Origin: an uncultured Chlorobiaceae bacterium | Lineage (GTDB): Bacteria; Bacteroidota; Chlorobiia; Chlorobiales; Chlorobiaceae | Direction of reading: 5' to 3' | Assembly (NCBI GenBank): GCA_903994635.1 | Contig: CAJEXQ010000007.1 | Coordinates: forward strand, 40,001 to 98,319 | Length of the DNA stretch: 58,319 nt | Part shown: one piece after another, positions 36,885 to 45,304 of the stretch | Numbering within the stretch: position 1 is the stretch's first letter | How the letters are laid out: each line of letters starts with the position of its first letter | Program-made: the position numbers and the translations under genes | The notes under the pieces: generated by a model | The model's database searches: none | What the model was told of the DNA's origin: nothing | Seen by the model: the letters and a program-made list of their open reading frames with translations, nothing else

Positions 36885-36958
36885 GGGCGATTAGCTCAGT
36901 TGGTTAGAGCGCTACATTGACACTGTAGAGGTCAGTGGTTCGAATCCACTATCGCCCA
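36885..36958 (+). tRNA. tRNA-Val (anticodon GAC)
   Basis: 74 bases fold into a perfect cloverleaf: acceptor stem GGGCGAT/ATCGCCC, D stem GCTC/GAGC, anticodon stem CTACA/TGTAG with loop TTGACAC, T stem AGTGG/CCACT with TTCGAAT, and discriminator A. The anticodon GAC is at 36919-36921 and reads GUC and GUU. The CCA end is not encoded (A is followed by CAT). A terminator follows directly. Confidence 0.97.
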
Positions 36959-36970
36959 CATACTTCACCA

Positions 36971-37001
36971 AAAAAGCACGGAGCTTCCGTGCTTTTTTTT
37001 T
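36971..37001 (+). terminator. Rho-independent terminator after tRNA-Val
   Basis: Stem GCACGGA (36976-36982) pairs with TCCGTGC (36986-36992) across a three-base loop. Five A residues precede it and nine T residues follow, extending the stem. The symmetry of A-run and T-run could allow it to work on both strands. Confidence 0.9.
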
Positions 37002-37122
37002 GCTGCAGTTTGATTACGAACTATTTCCAAATTAATTGCACATTAATCGCTACATTGACGGCGGGGCTTGTGTAGTGGTAAGCGCTCATCAGAGAGTCAT
37101 TCCGCATTGAGCGTTGCTTTCC

Positions 37123-37151
37123 TGTCATTTCGAGCATCAGCGAGAAATCTT
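37123..37151. repeat. Dispersed-repeat-like imperfect palindrome
   Basis: TGTCATTTCGAGC, four bases, GCGAGAAATC: an imperfect inverted repeat (ATTTC..GC / GC..GAAAT). This kind of GTCATTTCGA...GAGAAATC unit is a familiar dispersed intergenic repeat in several bacterial groups. A related stretch, GTCATTCCGCATTGAGC, occurs just upstream at 37096-37112. It lies in the gap between the tRNA and the protease gene. Confidence 0.45.
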
Positions 37152-37229
37152 GATTATTGGCTATTTTTTTTACGGAATCAATTACTATAGGGCGCTTATA
37201 ACTCTTTCTTGAAGAGCAAATTGACTGGT

Positions 37230-38624
37230 ATGCCAAATCCATCAATACCTTCTGGTACGACGACCTTTCTCTTGAGCGGTACAGGCACCATTGATCCGCT
37301 GCTCAACGAAGGTTATCAAAAATGGAGCGTTACCTCCGAGTCTGGAGTGGTGCTTGCCTATAGTTTTCCCTGGAGTAATGGAGTTTATGCCTTTTGGCAA
37401 TCTGATTACAGCCGGGAGATGGAACAAAATGCTGTACAGCATTTTGGCCTGGATGCTGCACAAATGTCTGCGACAAAACAGGCGCTCCAGGTTTGGGCAA
37501 ATGTGGCTGCGATCATCTTTACCGAAGTCCCTGATAGCGAAAATAATGTTGGAGACTTCCGATTCGCATTTTCTTCTTCTGTTCCTCAAGCTGTATGGGG
37601 TTACTGTGGTTATCCCGACAGTTATTGGGCAAGTAGTGCGGATGTCTGGATCAATCCATCAGTTGCACAGGGTGACTGGTCAATCGGCTCCTATAACCAG
37701 CTCTCCCTTATTCATGAAATTGGCCACGGACTCGGGCTGAAACACCCAGGACATTATGATGTCTTGGGGAGTAGCGCACCTGGCCCTTACCTGCCAGCAA
37801 ATCTGGACTTCAGGGACAATACGGTTATGTCCTACAATAGCCGGAATCAATGGTTCCTGAATCCTGACCAGCTCACCTATTCAGGGGTTCACCCTTCAAC
37901 GCCGATGGTTTACGATATTGCGGCAATCCAGTATCTTTATGGTGCCAACAATAGTTACCATACAGGGGATGACACCTACCGCTTTGAACCATTGACTCCA
38001 TTTTATTTTACCATTTGGGATGCAGGTGGTAATGATACTCTAGATTTTTCCAATTTCACCACCAAATGCGATATCGATTTAACACAGGGTCACTATTCAT
38101 CCATTCGTTATACTAGTTCTGGCACGGTAGCCGACCTGTATGATGGCACCCATAATCTTGGCATAGCATTTGGCGCTATCATTGAAAATGCCACGGGGGG
38201 CTCCGATTCTGACATCATTACCGGCAATAATGTCAGTAATACGTTGACTGGCGGAACAGGCAATGACACCTTAATCGGCGGAGCAGGCAACGATACTCTG
38301 GACGGTGGCGATGGCGCTGATAAGGCATTGTTCAGTGGTAATTTTGCTGATTATGTCATGAGTTATGATGGCAATCATTTTACGATAACGGATACGACAG
38401 CAGGACGTGATGGTAGTGATGTAGTTGGTGGAATCGAACTCTTTCAGTTTGCAGATGGGACGAAAGCGAACATTTTTGCGCCAACGGTTGTTCCCTTCGG
38501 TAGCGCTGAAGGGGCTGGCCAGGCTGGAATTACTACGTCTGACCCGGGTGGTGGCGGTACAGGAGCTGAAACTGTATTGGCCGGAGTTGGCGGCTTGGGG
38601 TTCCTCGCCTGGGTGCTTTTCTGA
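37230..38624 (+). CDS. RTX metalloprotease, serralysin (M10B) type
   Basis: 464 residues from ATG 37230 (a TTG at 37209 would add seven). The zinc site is HEIGHGLGLKHPGH (H162, E163, H166, H172), with the Met-turn NTVMSYNSRN behind it. The C-terminal half has calcium-binding RTX nonapeptides, GGTGNDTLIGGAGNDTLDGGDGADK. Serralysins are secreted by type I systems without a signal peptide, and none is seen here. The end is odd: after a glycine-rich linker it closes with a hydrophobic stretch AGVGGLGFLAWVLF, which may anchor or sort the protein. No type I exporter genes lie nearby. Confidence 0.88.
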   Translation: MPNPSIPSGTTTFLLSGTGTIDPLLNEGYQKWSVTSESGVVLAYSFPWSNGVYAFWQSDYSREMEQNAVQHFGLDAAQMSATKQALQVWANVAAIIFTEVPDSENNVGDFRFAFSSSVPQAVWGYCGYPDSYWASSADVWINPSVAQGDWSIGSYNQLSLIHEIGHGLGLKHPGHYDVLGSSAPGPYLPANLDFRDNTVMSYNSRNQWFLNPDQLTYSGVHPSTPMVYDIAAIQYLYGANNSYHTGDDTYRFEPLTPFYFTIWDAGGNDTLDFSNFTTKCDIDLTQGHYSSIRYTSSGTVADLYDGTHNLGIAFGAIIENATGGSDSDIITGNNVSNTLTGGTGNDTLIGGAGNDTLDGGDGADKALFSGNFADYVMSYDGNHFTITDTTAGRDGSDVVGGIELFQFADGTKANIFAPTVVPFGSAEGAGQAGITTSDPGGGGTGAETVLAGVGGLGFLAWVLF

Positions 38625-38786
38625 ACCTGTTTTCAGCATCAAAAGCATGGTAATCCAGTTTTTTATGTGTTGGAAGGTGCTTCTCGGGTAAAAAATTATT
38701 TTTTTAGTAAAGTATTGCGTTAATATATTGCGCTTCAACGTTGGAATGTGAATCGAACATCAAAATCTTTCAAAGGGAGAAAAAGT

Positions 38787-39053
38787 ATGCAGACTATCTA
38801 TGCTGACGGGATTGCCAACATTACGCTGATTGATGGCGTTATCCGTATGGATGTTGTCAATATCACACAGCTCGAACAAGACAAAGCCAATATTCGTCCG
38901 GTAGCAGCGCTTGCGCTTTCCGTGCCCGCGCTCCTCCGTACCCATGAACAACTTTCGCAGGCAATCGACAAGATGGTTGAAGATGGTATTTTGAAGAAGA
39001 ATGATCCTGTCCAGGCGGTCACGGATGGGACGAATTCCTCAATAAGAAATTGA
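38787..39053 (+). CDS. Small conserved-looking protein of unknown function
   Basis: 88 residues from ATG 38787, with a good AGGGAG at 38774-38779. The sequence is MQTIYADGIANITLIDGVIR at the start, a short β-rich part, then a hydrophobic helix (PVAALALSVPALLRTHEQLS) and a charged end. Good ribosome-binding site, normal composition and a sensible fold pattern argue for a real gene. I do not recognise a family. It follows the RTX protease by 162 bases on the same strand. Confidence 0.6.
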   Translation: MQTIYADGIANITLIDGVIRMDVVNITQLEQDKANIRPVAALALSVPALLRTHEQLSQAIDKMVEDGILKKNDPVQAVTDGTNSSIRN

Positions 39054-39066
39054 ATTATTCGCCTCT

Positions 39067-39093
39067 TCTCGCATACGTTGTATTTGCGAGAAA
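39067..39093. repeat. Inverted repeat downstream of the small protein gene
   Basis: TTCTCGCA (39067-39074) and TGCGAGAA (39086-39093) form a perfect 8-bp stem with an 11-base loop, 14 bases after the stop of the gene at 38787-39053. No T-run follows on either strand. A second pair, AGCTTGAC (39145-39152) and GTCAAGCT (39171-39178) with TTT behind it, lies closer to the converging cimA. Either may help end transcription. Confidence 0.4.
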
Positions 39094-39183
39094 AGTGAAG
39101 TAGTACTGTGTTCGTGACATGGGGATTATGTCGATATGGAGCAGAGCTTGACAGATGTTCCTGAGCATTGGTCAAGCTTTTCC

Positions 39184-40794
39184 TCAAGTGGCCTGTTGGG
39201 CTCCAATAACCGGTGTCGCCGCCTTTATCGTAAAGAGATGGTAGTTCATGCTGTCCTGAAGTGCAAGCAGGCTTGCTTCAATGACGTTGGTCGAGACGCC
39301 TACAGTACCCCAGGTGTTACGGCCATTACTTGATGCAATAAGCACCCGCACCTTGGCGCTGGTGCCCCGTTTCTCTTCCAGTACCCGCACTTTGTAGTCC
39401 ACCAGCTTGATGCTCTTGATCTCTGGATAAAAATGGATCAACGCCTTGCGGAGCGCTTTATCGAGGGCGTTGACCGGGCCGTCCCCGTCGGCAGCAATAT
39501 GCTCTATCTCCTCTCCGACCTTCACCTTCAGTACCGCCTGATCCACATTTTTGGCGTCCTTGCCCGATTCGATATGGACTTTGGTTTCAAGCACCTCAAA
39601 GAAGGGTGTGAAGTTTCCAAGTTCTCTCTGCAGGAGCAGCTCAAACGAGGCTTCAGCGCCGTCGAACTGGTACCCTTTGTGTTCGAGTTCCTTGATGGAG
39701 TGGACAATATTTTTGAAAAGCTCGCTTTTATCGGGCAGGGCAATGCCGAGTTCCTGCGCTTTGTAGCGAATGTTGCTCTGACCTGCAAGTTCTGAAACCA
39801 GAACCCGCTGGTGGTTGCCGACAAGCGTCGGGTCAATATGCTCGTAGAGCGAACTCTCCTTCATCACTGCGCTGACATGAATCCCCCCTTTATGGGCAAA
39901 AGCTGATTTTCCGACAAAGGGCGCCCTGGTGTTCGACGGCATATTCAGAATCTCATAAACAAACTTCGAGAGTGAGGTGAGTTGATTGAGATGATCGACA
40001 GAGGCAAAAGTGCGCCCCAGTTTCAGCATAAGATTGGGAATAACGCTGATAAGGTTAGCGTTGCCGCACCGTTCACCGATACCGTTGATGGTACCCTGGA
40101 TGTGGGTAGCCCCGGCCATAATGGCGGCGATGGTGTTTGCCACAGCCAGATCGCCATCATTGTGGCTGTGAATGCCCACTGGCACACCGATGACAGTCAG
40201 CACATCCGCCACAATTTTTGCAACTTCATGTGGCAGTGCGCCTCCGTTGGTATCGCACAGCACCAGTCGTGAAGCTCCGCCCTCCACCGCTGAGCGCAGC
40301 ATGGTCAGGGCGAAGTTACGGTCGTCCTTGTACCCGTCAAAAAAATGTTCCGCATCAAAAAAGACCTCTCGTCCCTCTTGCTTGAGGAAGGCAACGGAGC
40401 GCTGTATGAGTTCAGCATTTTCTTCATCGGAGATGCCCAGGCTCTTCATAGAGTGGGCTTTCCATGTCTTTCCGAAGATGGTGATAACCGGAGTTTCGGA
40501 GTGAAGCAGACCGAGCAGGTTTGGGTCGCTTTCGACGCTTGCCACAAAACGGGCGGTTGAGCCGAAAGAGGTGAGCTTTGCGTGCTTGAGCTTGAGCTTT
40601 CGTGCTTCGATGAAAAACTCCTCATCCTTCGGGTTGCTGCTGGGCCATCCCCCTTCAATATAGTCCATGCCAAACTCGTCAAGCTTTTGCGCAATCAGCA
40701 GCTTGTCTTGCACCGAAAGGTTGATATGCTCACCCTGCGTACCGTCACGCAGGGTAGTGTCGTAAAGTTCTATAGCACCAGTTGCAGCGGTCAT
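39184..40794 (-). CDS. cimA: (R)-citramalate synthase, CimA type
   Basis: 536 residues. Condenses pyruvate and acetyl-CoA to citramalate, which LeuCD and LeuB can turn into 2-oxobutyrate for isoleucine. The start IELYDTTLRDGTQGEHINLS, then GMDYIEGGWPSSNPKD, IFGKTWKAHS, LCDTNGGALPHEV and HSHNDGDLAVAN with GTINGIGERCGNANL, are characteristic of the CimA branch rather than LeuA. The C-terminal third is the regulatory LeuA dimer domain. It is the last gene of the ilv-leu operon, three bases after leuD. A 2-isopropylmalate synthase role cannot be fully excluded from sequence. Confidence 0.88.
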   Translation of the reverse strand: MTAATGAIELYDTTLRDGTQGEHINLSVQDKLLIAQKLDEFGMDYIEGGWPSSNPKDEEFFIEARKLKLKHAKLTSFGSTARFVASVESDPNLLGLLHSETPVITIFGKTWKAHSMKSLGISDEENAELIQRSVAFLKQEGREVFFDAEHFFDGYKDDRNFALTMLRSAVEGGASRLVLCDTNGGALPHEVAKIVADVLTVIGVPVGIHSHNDGDLAVANTIAAIMAGATHIQGTINGIGERCGNANLISVIPNLMLKLGRTFASVDHLNQLTSLSKFVYEILNMPSNTRAPFVGKSAFAHKGGIHVSAVMKESSLYEHIDPTLVGNHQRVLVSELAGQSNIRYKAQELGIALPDKSELFKNIVHSIKELEHKGYQFDGAEASFELLLQRELGNFTPFFEVLETKVHIESGKDAKNVDQAVLKVKVGEEIEHIAADGDGPVNALDKALRKALIHFYPEIKSIKLVDYKVRVLEEKRGTSAKVRVLIASSNGRNTWGTVGVSTNVIEASLLALQDSMNYHLFTIKAATPVIGAQQAT

Positions 40795-40797
40795 AAA

Positions 40798-41364
40798 TCA
40801 GCCTTGAGCCATTAAATTTTCCTGTCGGGCGTAGGCAAAAATACCTCCAGCCTCGACGATGTTAAAGACACTGCCAAGTGGATTGAGCGTCCAGGTGATT
40901 TTGCTTGTCTGGTTTTCGATGGTGTTCGCCTCAACATCGATTTTCAGCTCATCACCAGTCTTGATAATCTGGTTAAGCTGCTCAGCGGTTTCATAAGGAA
41001 TCGCAAATCCGCCATCGACACAGTTGCGGTAAAAAATCCTCGCGTACGACTCGGCAATAATAGCTTTTACCCCTGCCACTTTAAGTGCAAAAGGTGCATG
41101 TTCCCTTGACGATCCGCACCCGAAGTTCGGTCCGGCAATGATGATGGTGAATGCTGAGCGCACTTCGCCCTCTGCGATAAAGGGGATATTTCCTTCAGGT
41201 AGTCCGCCCTGCTCGGGTGGGACGCCAGAGAGCGCATATTTGCCATAGAGCACAACCTCTTCGGGATCGGAGAGGCTGTAGACCAGATGTTCTGCAGGAA
41301 TGATCTGGTCGGTATCAATATTTTTGCCTAAAACGTAGGCTTTGCCCTGAATAATTTTTTCCAT
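40798..41364 (-). CDS. leuD: 3-isopropylmalate dehydratase, small subunit
   Basis: 188 residues from ATG 41364, with AGGAG upstream; a longer frame to 41385 is less likely. The swivel-domain signature GPNFGCGSSREHAPFALKVAG is clear, preceded by NIDTDQIIPAEHL. It pairs with LeuC to isomerise 2- to 3-isopropylmalate and, in this context, probably citramalate as well. It lies 27 bases after leuC. Confidence 0.95.
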   Translation of the reverse strand: MEKIIQGKAYVLGKNIDTDQIIPAEHLVYSLSDPEEVVLYGKYALSGVPPEQGGLPEGNIPFIAEGEVRSAFTIIIAGPNFGCGSSREHAPFALKVAGVKAIIAESYARIFYRNCVDGGFAIPYETAEQLNQIIKTGDELKIDVEANTIENQTSKITWTLNPLGSVFNIVEAGGIFAYARQENLMAQG

Positions 41365-41391
41365 GATAGTTGTTCTCCTGTACAAGTGCGA

Positions 41392-42687
41392 TCAGAGAAA
41401 ATCTCTCGGATCGGTGAGTTTGCCCGTAATTGCCGAAGCGGCTGCCGTGAGTGGCGACGCAAGATATACCCCCGCATGTTTGCTGCCCATTCGTCCGGGG
41501 AAATTGCGGTTTGTGGTAGAGACGACGACATCGTTGTCAACCGAGCGCCCTACGGTATCGGCAGGGCCACCCAGGCATGCTGCGCATGAAGGGAGGGCAA
41601 CGCTGCATCCCGCATCTTCAAAAATCTTTTTCAGGCTTACCCCTTCGTACTGTTCGGTCTCAAGGCTGCGAGCGACCAAAACGGTGGCAGGAACAATGTT
41701 TGTGGTTACCGAAACCTTCTGACCCTTCAGGATTTTTGCCGCCATCATAAAATCGGTCAGCTTGCCACCGGTGCAGGAGCCGATGTAGGACTTGGTGATT
41801 TTTGTGCCGGCAACGCTTCTTACCGTCGCAAGGTTGTCAGGGCTGTGCGGCTGGGCAACAACGGGTTCAAGGTCACGGACGTTGTAATGGTACTTGCTGT
41901 GATACTGTGCGTCGGGATCACTCTGGAAAAGTTCGTAAGGTTTGTTGCTCCTTGCCTTCACATACTCCTCAGCAATCTTGTCTGCGGCAATAATACCGTT
42001 CATGCCACCGCCTTCAATAGCCATGTTGGTCAGTGTCATCCTCTCCTCCATCGGGAGTGAAAAAATCGCTTCACCATCAAATTCCATTGCCCGATAGGTT
42101 GCGCCGTCAGTTGTGATATCGCCGAGAATCTGCAGAATGAGATCTTTGGCGGTCAGCCAGGCGGGCATCTCTCCCTCAAAAGTGAACTTGATGGATTCAG
42201 GAACTTTTTCCCAGAGTTTACCGGTGCCAAGAATGAATGCAGCGTCAGTGTTGCCGATTCCGGTGCCGAACATGCCGAACGCACCTGATGTGCAGGTGTG
42301 GGAATCGGTTCCGAAAAGCACGGTGCCGGGGAGGTTGAACCCCTCTTCGGCCAGGGCGACATGGCAGACACCTTTGTATCGGTCAGTGCCAACATCGTAG
42401 TAGTGCTTCAGTCCCTGCTCTTTGGCAAACTGCCTCAGGAGGTCAATGTTGCGGTGAGCGTGCTCGTTGGCTGTAAAAATATAGTGATCGGGAAGCACGA
42501 CAACCTTGTCGGTGTCCCACACTTTTGCGTCGGAGCCAAACTCCTCCTTGAAAATATCAATGGTTGGCGGGCCGCAGACATCGTGGGTGAGCAGGATATC
42601 GACATTCAGCCACACACTTTCGCCAACATCGACGAATTTCCGGTTGGCGGCCTTTGCAAGGATTTTCTGGGTTATGGTTTGTGCCAT
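41392..42687 (-). CDS. leuC: 3-isopropylmalate dehydratase, large subunit
   Basis: 431 residues, the shorter (archaeal-like, type 2) LeuC form. The [4Fe-4S] ligands are in SYIGSCTGGKLTDF and PSCAACLGG, and LFGTDSHTCTSGAFGMFGTGIGNTD and GRMGSKHAGVYLASP are classic aconitase-family blocks. The substrate is isopropylmalate, and by context possibly citramalate. It sits between leuB and leuD with short gaps. Confidence 0.95.
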   Translation of the reverse strand: MAQTITQKILAKAANRKFVDVGESVWLNVDILLTHDVCGPPTIDIFKEEFGSDAKVWDTDKVVVLPDHYIFTANEHAHRNIDLLRQFAKEQGLKHYYDVGTDRYKGVCHVALAEEGFNLPGTVLFGTDSHTCTSGAFGMFGTGIGNTDAAFILGTGKLWEKVPESIKFTFEGEMPAWLTAKDLILQILGDITTDGATYRAMEFDGEAIFSLPMEERMTLTNMAIEGGGMNGIIAADKIAEEYVKARSNKPYELFQSDPDAQYHSKYHYNVRDLEPVVAQPHSPDNLATVRSVAGTKITKSYIGSCTGGKLTDFMMAAKILKGQKVSVTTNIVPATVLVARSLETEQYEGVSLKKIFEDAGCSVALPSCAACLGGPADTVGRSVDNDVVVSTTNRNFPGRMGSKHAGVYLASPLTAAASAITGKLTDPRDFL

Positions 42688-42711
42688 GGTTTCAGTAATA
42701 GTATTGTTTCA

Positions 42712-43770
42712 TCAGGCGCCAAGATATTTCACAATTGCCTCGGTCATCGCCGTGGTTGAAATGACGGGATCACCCGGATTGGCGATGTCGGCGGTGCGCA
42801 ATCCCTCTGCCAACGTTGCCTCAATTGCCAGCTCAATCTCAAGCGCAATCTCCGGTTTCTTGAAGCTGTGCTCGAACATCATGGCGACCGATGCGATAGT
42901 GGCAATTGGATTCGCCTTGTTCTGCCCGGCAATATCCGGGGCGCTGCCGTGAATTGGTTCGTAGAGCGCATGTTTTGTGCCGATACTTGCCGACGGGAGC
43001 ATACCGAGACTTCCGGTAATCATCCCTGCAATGTCGCTCAGAATATCACCAAAGAGGTTGCCGGTGACGATGACATCAAACTGTCTTGGGTTGCGTACAA
43101 TCTGCATCGCGGCGTTATCCACATACATGTCGCTCAGCTCAACATCAGCAAAATCCTTATGTACTTCATGCACCACATTGCGCCAGAACTGTGAGACCTC
43201 AAGCACATTTGCCTTGTCGATAGACATCACTCTGCCTTTGCGTTTGCGGGCAGCCTCAAAGGCGAGACGGGCAATGCGCTCGACCTCATAGCGCTCGTAG
43301 ACCATGGTGTTCCACCCCTTGTGCTCATCAAATCCGCGTGGCTGGCCAAAATAAATGCCACCGGTAAGCTCCCTGAAGACCACAAAATCGGTGCCGCGAA
43401 CCACATCTGCTTTCAGTGACGAGGCATCTATAAGTGCGTCATAGACTTTGGCTGGCCTGAGATTGGCAAAGAGTTCAAGCTCTTTGCGGATTTTAAGCAG
43501 CGCCGCCTCCGGTTTGTGTTCGTGCGGCAACTTTTCCCATTTTGGGCCACCTACGGCACCAAGCAGCACGGCATCGCAGTTCCGGCAGGCATCAAGCGTT
43601 GCCTGGGTGAGCATTTCACCATGCAGGTCGTAGGAGGCACCACCGAACGGGTGCTCCTCAATGAGGATTTCAAAGCCATGTTTTTTTGAGAGCTGCTCCA
43701 ACACTGCAACAGCTCCCGCTACCACCTCCGGGCCGATACCATCACCCGGTATTGAGACAATCTTGTACAT
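42712..43770 (-). CDS. leuB: 3-isopropylmalate dehydrogenase
   Basis: 352 residues. Oxidises and decarboxylates 3-isopropylmalate with NAD. Family blocks: KIVSIPGDGIGPEVV at the start, LLGAVGGPKWEKLP, the substrate-loop region ELELFANLRPAKVY, and the metal-site stretch GNLFGDILSDIAGMITGSLGMLPSAS. The NAD-binding HGSAPDIAGQNKANP follows. With LeuCD it can also process methylmalate made from citramalate. It starts 18 bases after ilvC. Confidence 0.96.
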   Translation of the reverse strand: MYKIVSIPGDGIGPEVVAGAVAVLEQLSKKHGFEILIEEHPFGGASYDLHGEMLTQATLDACRNCDAVLLGAVGGPKWEKLPHEHKPEAALLKIRKELELFANLRPAKVYDALIDASSLKADVVRGTDFVVFRELTGGIYFGQPRGFDEHKGWNTMVYERYEVERIARLAFEAARKRKGRVMSIDKANVLEVSQFWRNVVHEVHKDFADVELSDMYVDNAAMQIVRNPRQFDVIVTGNLFGDILSDIAGMITGSLGMLPSASIGTKHALYEPIHGSAPDIAGQNKANPIATIASVAMMFEHSFKKPEIALEIELAIEATLAEGLRTADIANPGDPVISTTAMTEAIVKYLGA

Positions 43771-43788
43771 TCTTTTTTCCGCAGTGAA

Positions 43789-44781
43789 TTATTTTTTGAT
43801 CAGCCAGCTCATCATATCACGAAGTTTCGATCCTACTTTTTCAATAGCATGGCCGCTGTTGTCCGCTCTCAGCTTGTTCAGGTTCTTGTAGCCGCCGTTA
43901 CACTCATCGATAAATTCTTTGGCAAAACGCCCATCCTGAACCTCTTCCAGAATTTTTTTCATCTCAGCCTTGACCGCTGGCGTGATGAGGCGCGGGCCAC
44001 GGGTCATGCCACCGTATTCTGCCGTATCGCTCACGGAGTAGTTCATTCTTGAAAGGCCGCCTTCATAATAGAGATCCACAATCAGTTTCAGCTCGTGCAT
44101 ACACTCAAAGTAGGCAAGCTCTTCAGGGTATCCAGCTTCGACAAGTGTTTCAAATCCAGCCTTGATCAGCTCAGCCGAACCGCCGCAGAGGACAGCCTGC
44201 TCCCCAAAGAGGTCTGTCTCGGTTTCGTTCTTGATGGAAGTCTCAATAACACCCGCTTTGGTGCCGCCAAGAGCTTTTGCCCAGGCGAGCGCCTGCTGTT
44301 TGGCATCGCCGGTGTAGTCCTGGTGCACAGCGATAAGGCAGGGAACACCGTTGCCCTGGGTAAAGGTGCGGCGCACAAGGTGGCCTGGGCTTTTCGGGGC
44401 AATCATGATGACGTTGATCGTCTCTGCCGGAATAATCTGTTTGTAATGAATATTGAAGCCATGGCCAAAGGCAAGGGTGTTGCCTGCCACAAGGTTCGGC
44501 GCAATTTCTGCGTCGTAGACTGCCTTCTGGTTCTGGTCGGGGAGAAGCACCATCACAATATCTGCCCATTTTGTCGCTTCTGCAACCGTGGTGACCTCCA
44601 GACCGGCCTCTCTTGCTTTTTTACATGATGCACTTTCAGGGCGAAGGCCGACGCAGACGTTTAGTCCGCTCTCCTTGAGATTCAGGGCATGGGCATGGCC
44701 CTGACTGCCGTAACCGAGGATGGCAATATTTTTCCCCTGCAGATAACTGAGATCGGCATCCTTCTCATAATAAACGTTCAT
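43789..44781 (-). CDS. ilvC: Ketol-acid reductoisomerase (class I)
   Basis: 330 residues from ATG 44781; a TTG nine bases upstream is less likely. Second step of valine and isoleucine synthesis. The NADPH site is [16 protein letters not shown] with CVGLRPES behind it, and the metal and substrate residues are in [33 protein letters not shown] and SDTAEYG. The length marks the short class I form. It lies 42 bases after ilvN. Confidence 0.97.
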   Translation of the reverse strand: MNVYYEKDADLSYLQGKNIAILGYGSQGHAHALNLKESGLNVCVGLRPESASCKKAREAGLEVTTVAEATKWADIVMVLLPDQNQKAVYDAEIAPNLVAGNTLAFGHGFNIHYKQIIPAETINVIMIAPKSPGHLVRRTFTQGNGVPCLIAVHQDYTGDAKQQALAWAKALGGTKAGVIETSIKNETETDLFGEQAVLCGGSAELIKAGFETLVEAGYPEELAYFECMHELKLIVDLYYEGGLSRMNYSVSDTAEYGGMTRGPRLITPAVKAEMKKILEEVQDGRFAKEFIDECNGGYKNLNKLRADNSGHAIEKVGSKLRDMMSWLIKK

Positions 44782-44823
44782 CGCATACAATGGTTTTGAT
44801 TAATATATATCATGCAAATTCTT

Positions 44824-45300
44824 TCACTCTCCCCGGTGGATTGCCACTGCACCTGACCGAGCGAGTTCTTTGATGCCGTAGCCTCTGAAGATATCAATGG
44901 TTGTGTTGATCTTTTCCGGCGATCCAATGACCTCAATAGTAATGGATTTTTGTTTTATATCCACCACTTTTCCTTTAAAAACATTGATCAACTCAAAAAT
45001 CTCGTGCTGCTGTGTTTTGGTGAGTTTCAGAGTCATCAGGAGCAGCTCCCGTTCAACATGGGGTTGCCGCGTCAGATCGATAACCTTGATGGTATCGACA
45101 AGCCTGTTCAACTGCTTGAGCACCTGACTGATAATCTGGTCCTCGCCTCTGGTGACAATGGTCATGCGCGAAATTTCCGCATCCTCGGTTTCGCCGATAG
45201 AGATGCTTTCAAGGTTAAATCCACGGGCGCTGAACATGGCGGCCACCCGGTTAAGGGAGCCAAACTTGTTTTCAACCAGTACTGATATGAGATGTTTCAT
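44824..45300 (-). CDS. ilvN: Acetolactate synthase, small (regulatory) subunit
   Basis: 158 residues, the usual length. The N-terminal ACT domain reads ISVLVENKFGSLNRVAAMFS with GFNLESISIG, the site where branched-chain amino acids bind to inhibit the enzyme. The C-terminal half (ERELLLMTLKL ... VVDIKQKSITIEVIG) is also typical. It begins four bases after the ilvB stop, consistent with a fixed subunit ratio. Confidence 0.96.
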   Translation of the reverse strand: MKHLISVLVENKFGSLNRVAAMFSARGFNLESISIGETEDAEISRMTIVTRGEDQIISQVLKQLNRLVDTIKVIDLTRQPHVERELLLMTLKLTKTQQHEIFELINVFKGKVVDIKQKSITIEVIGSPEKINTTIDIFRGYGIKELARSGAVAIHRGE

Positions 45301-45304
45301 AAAT

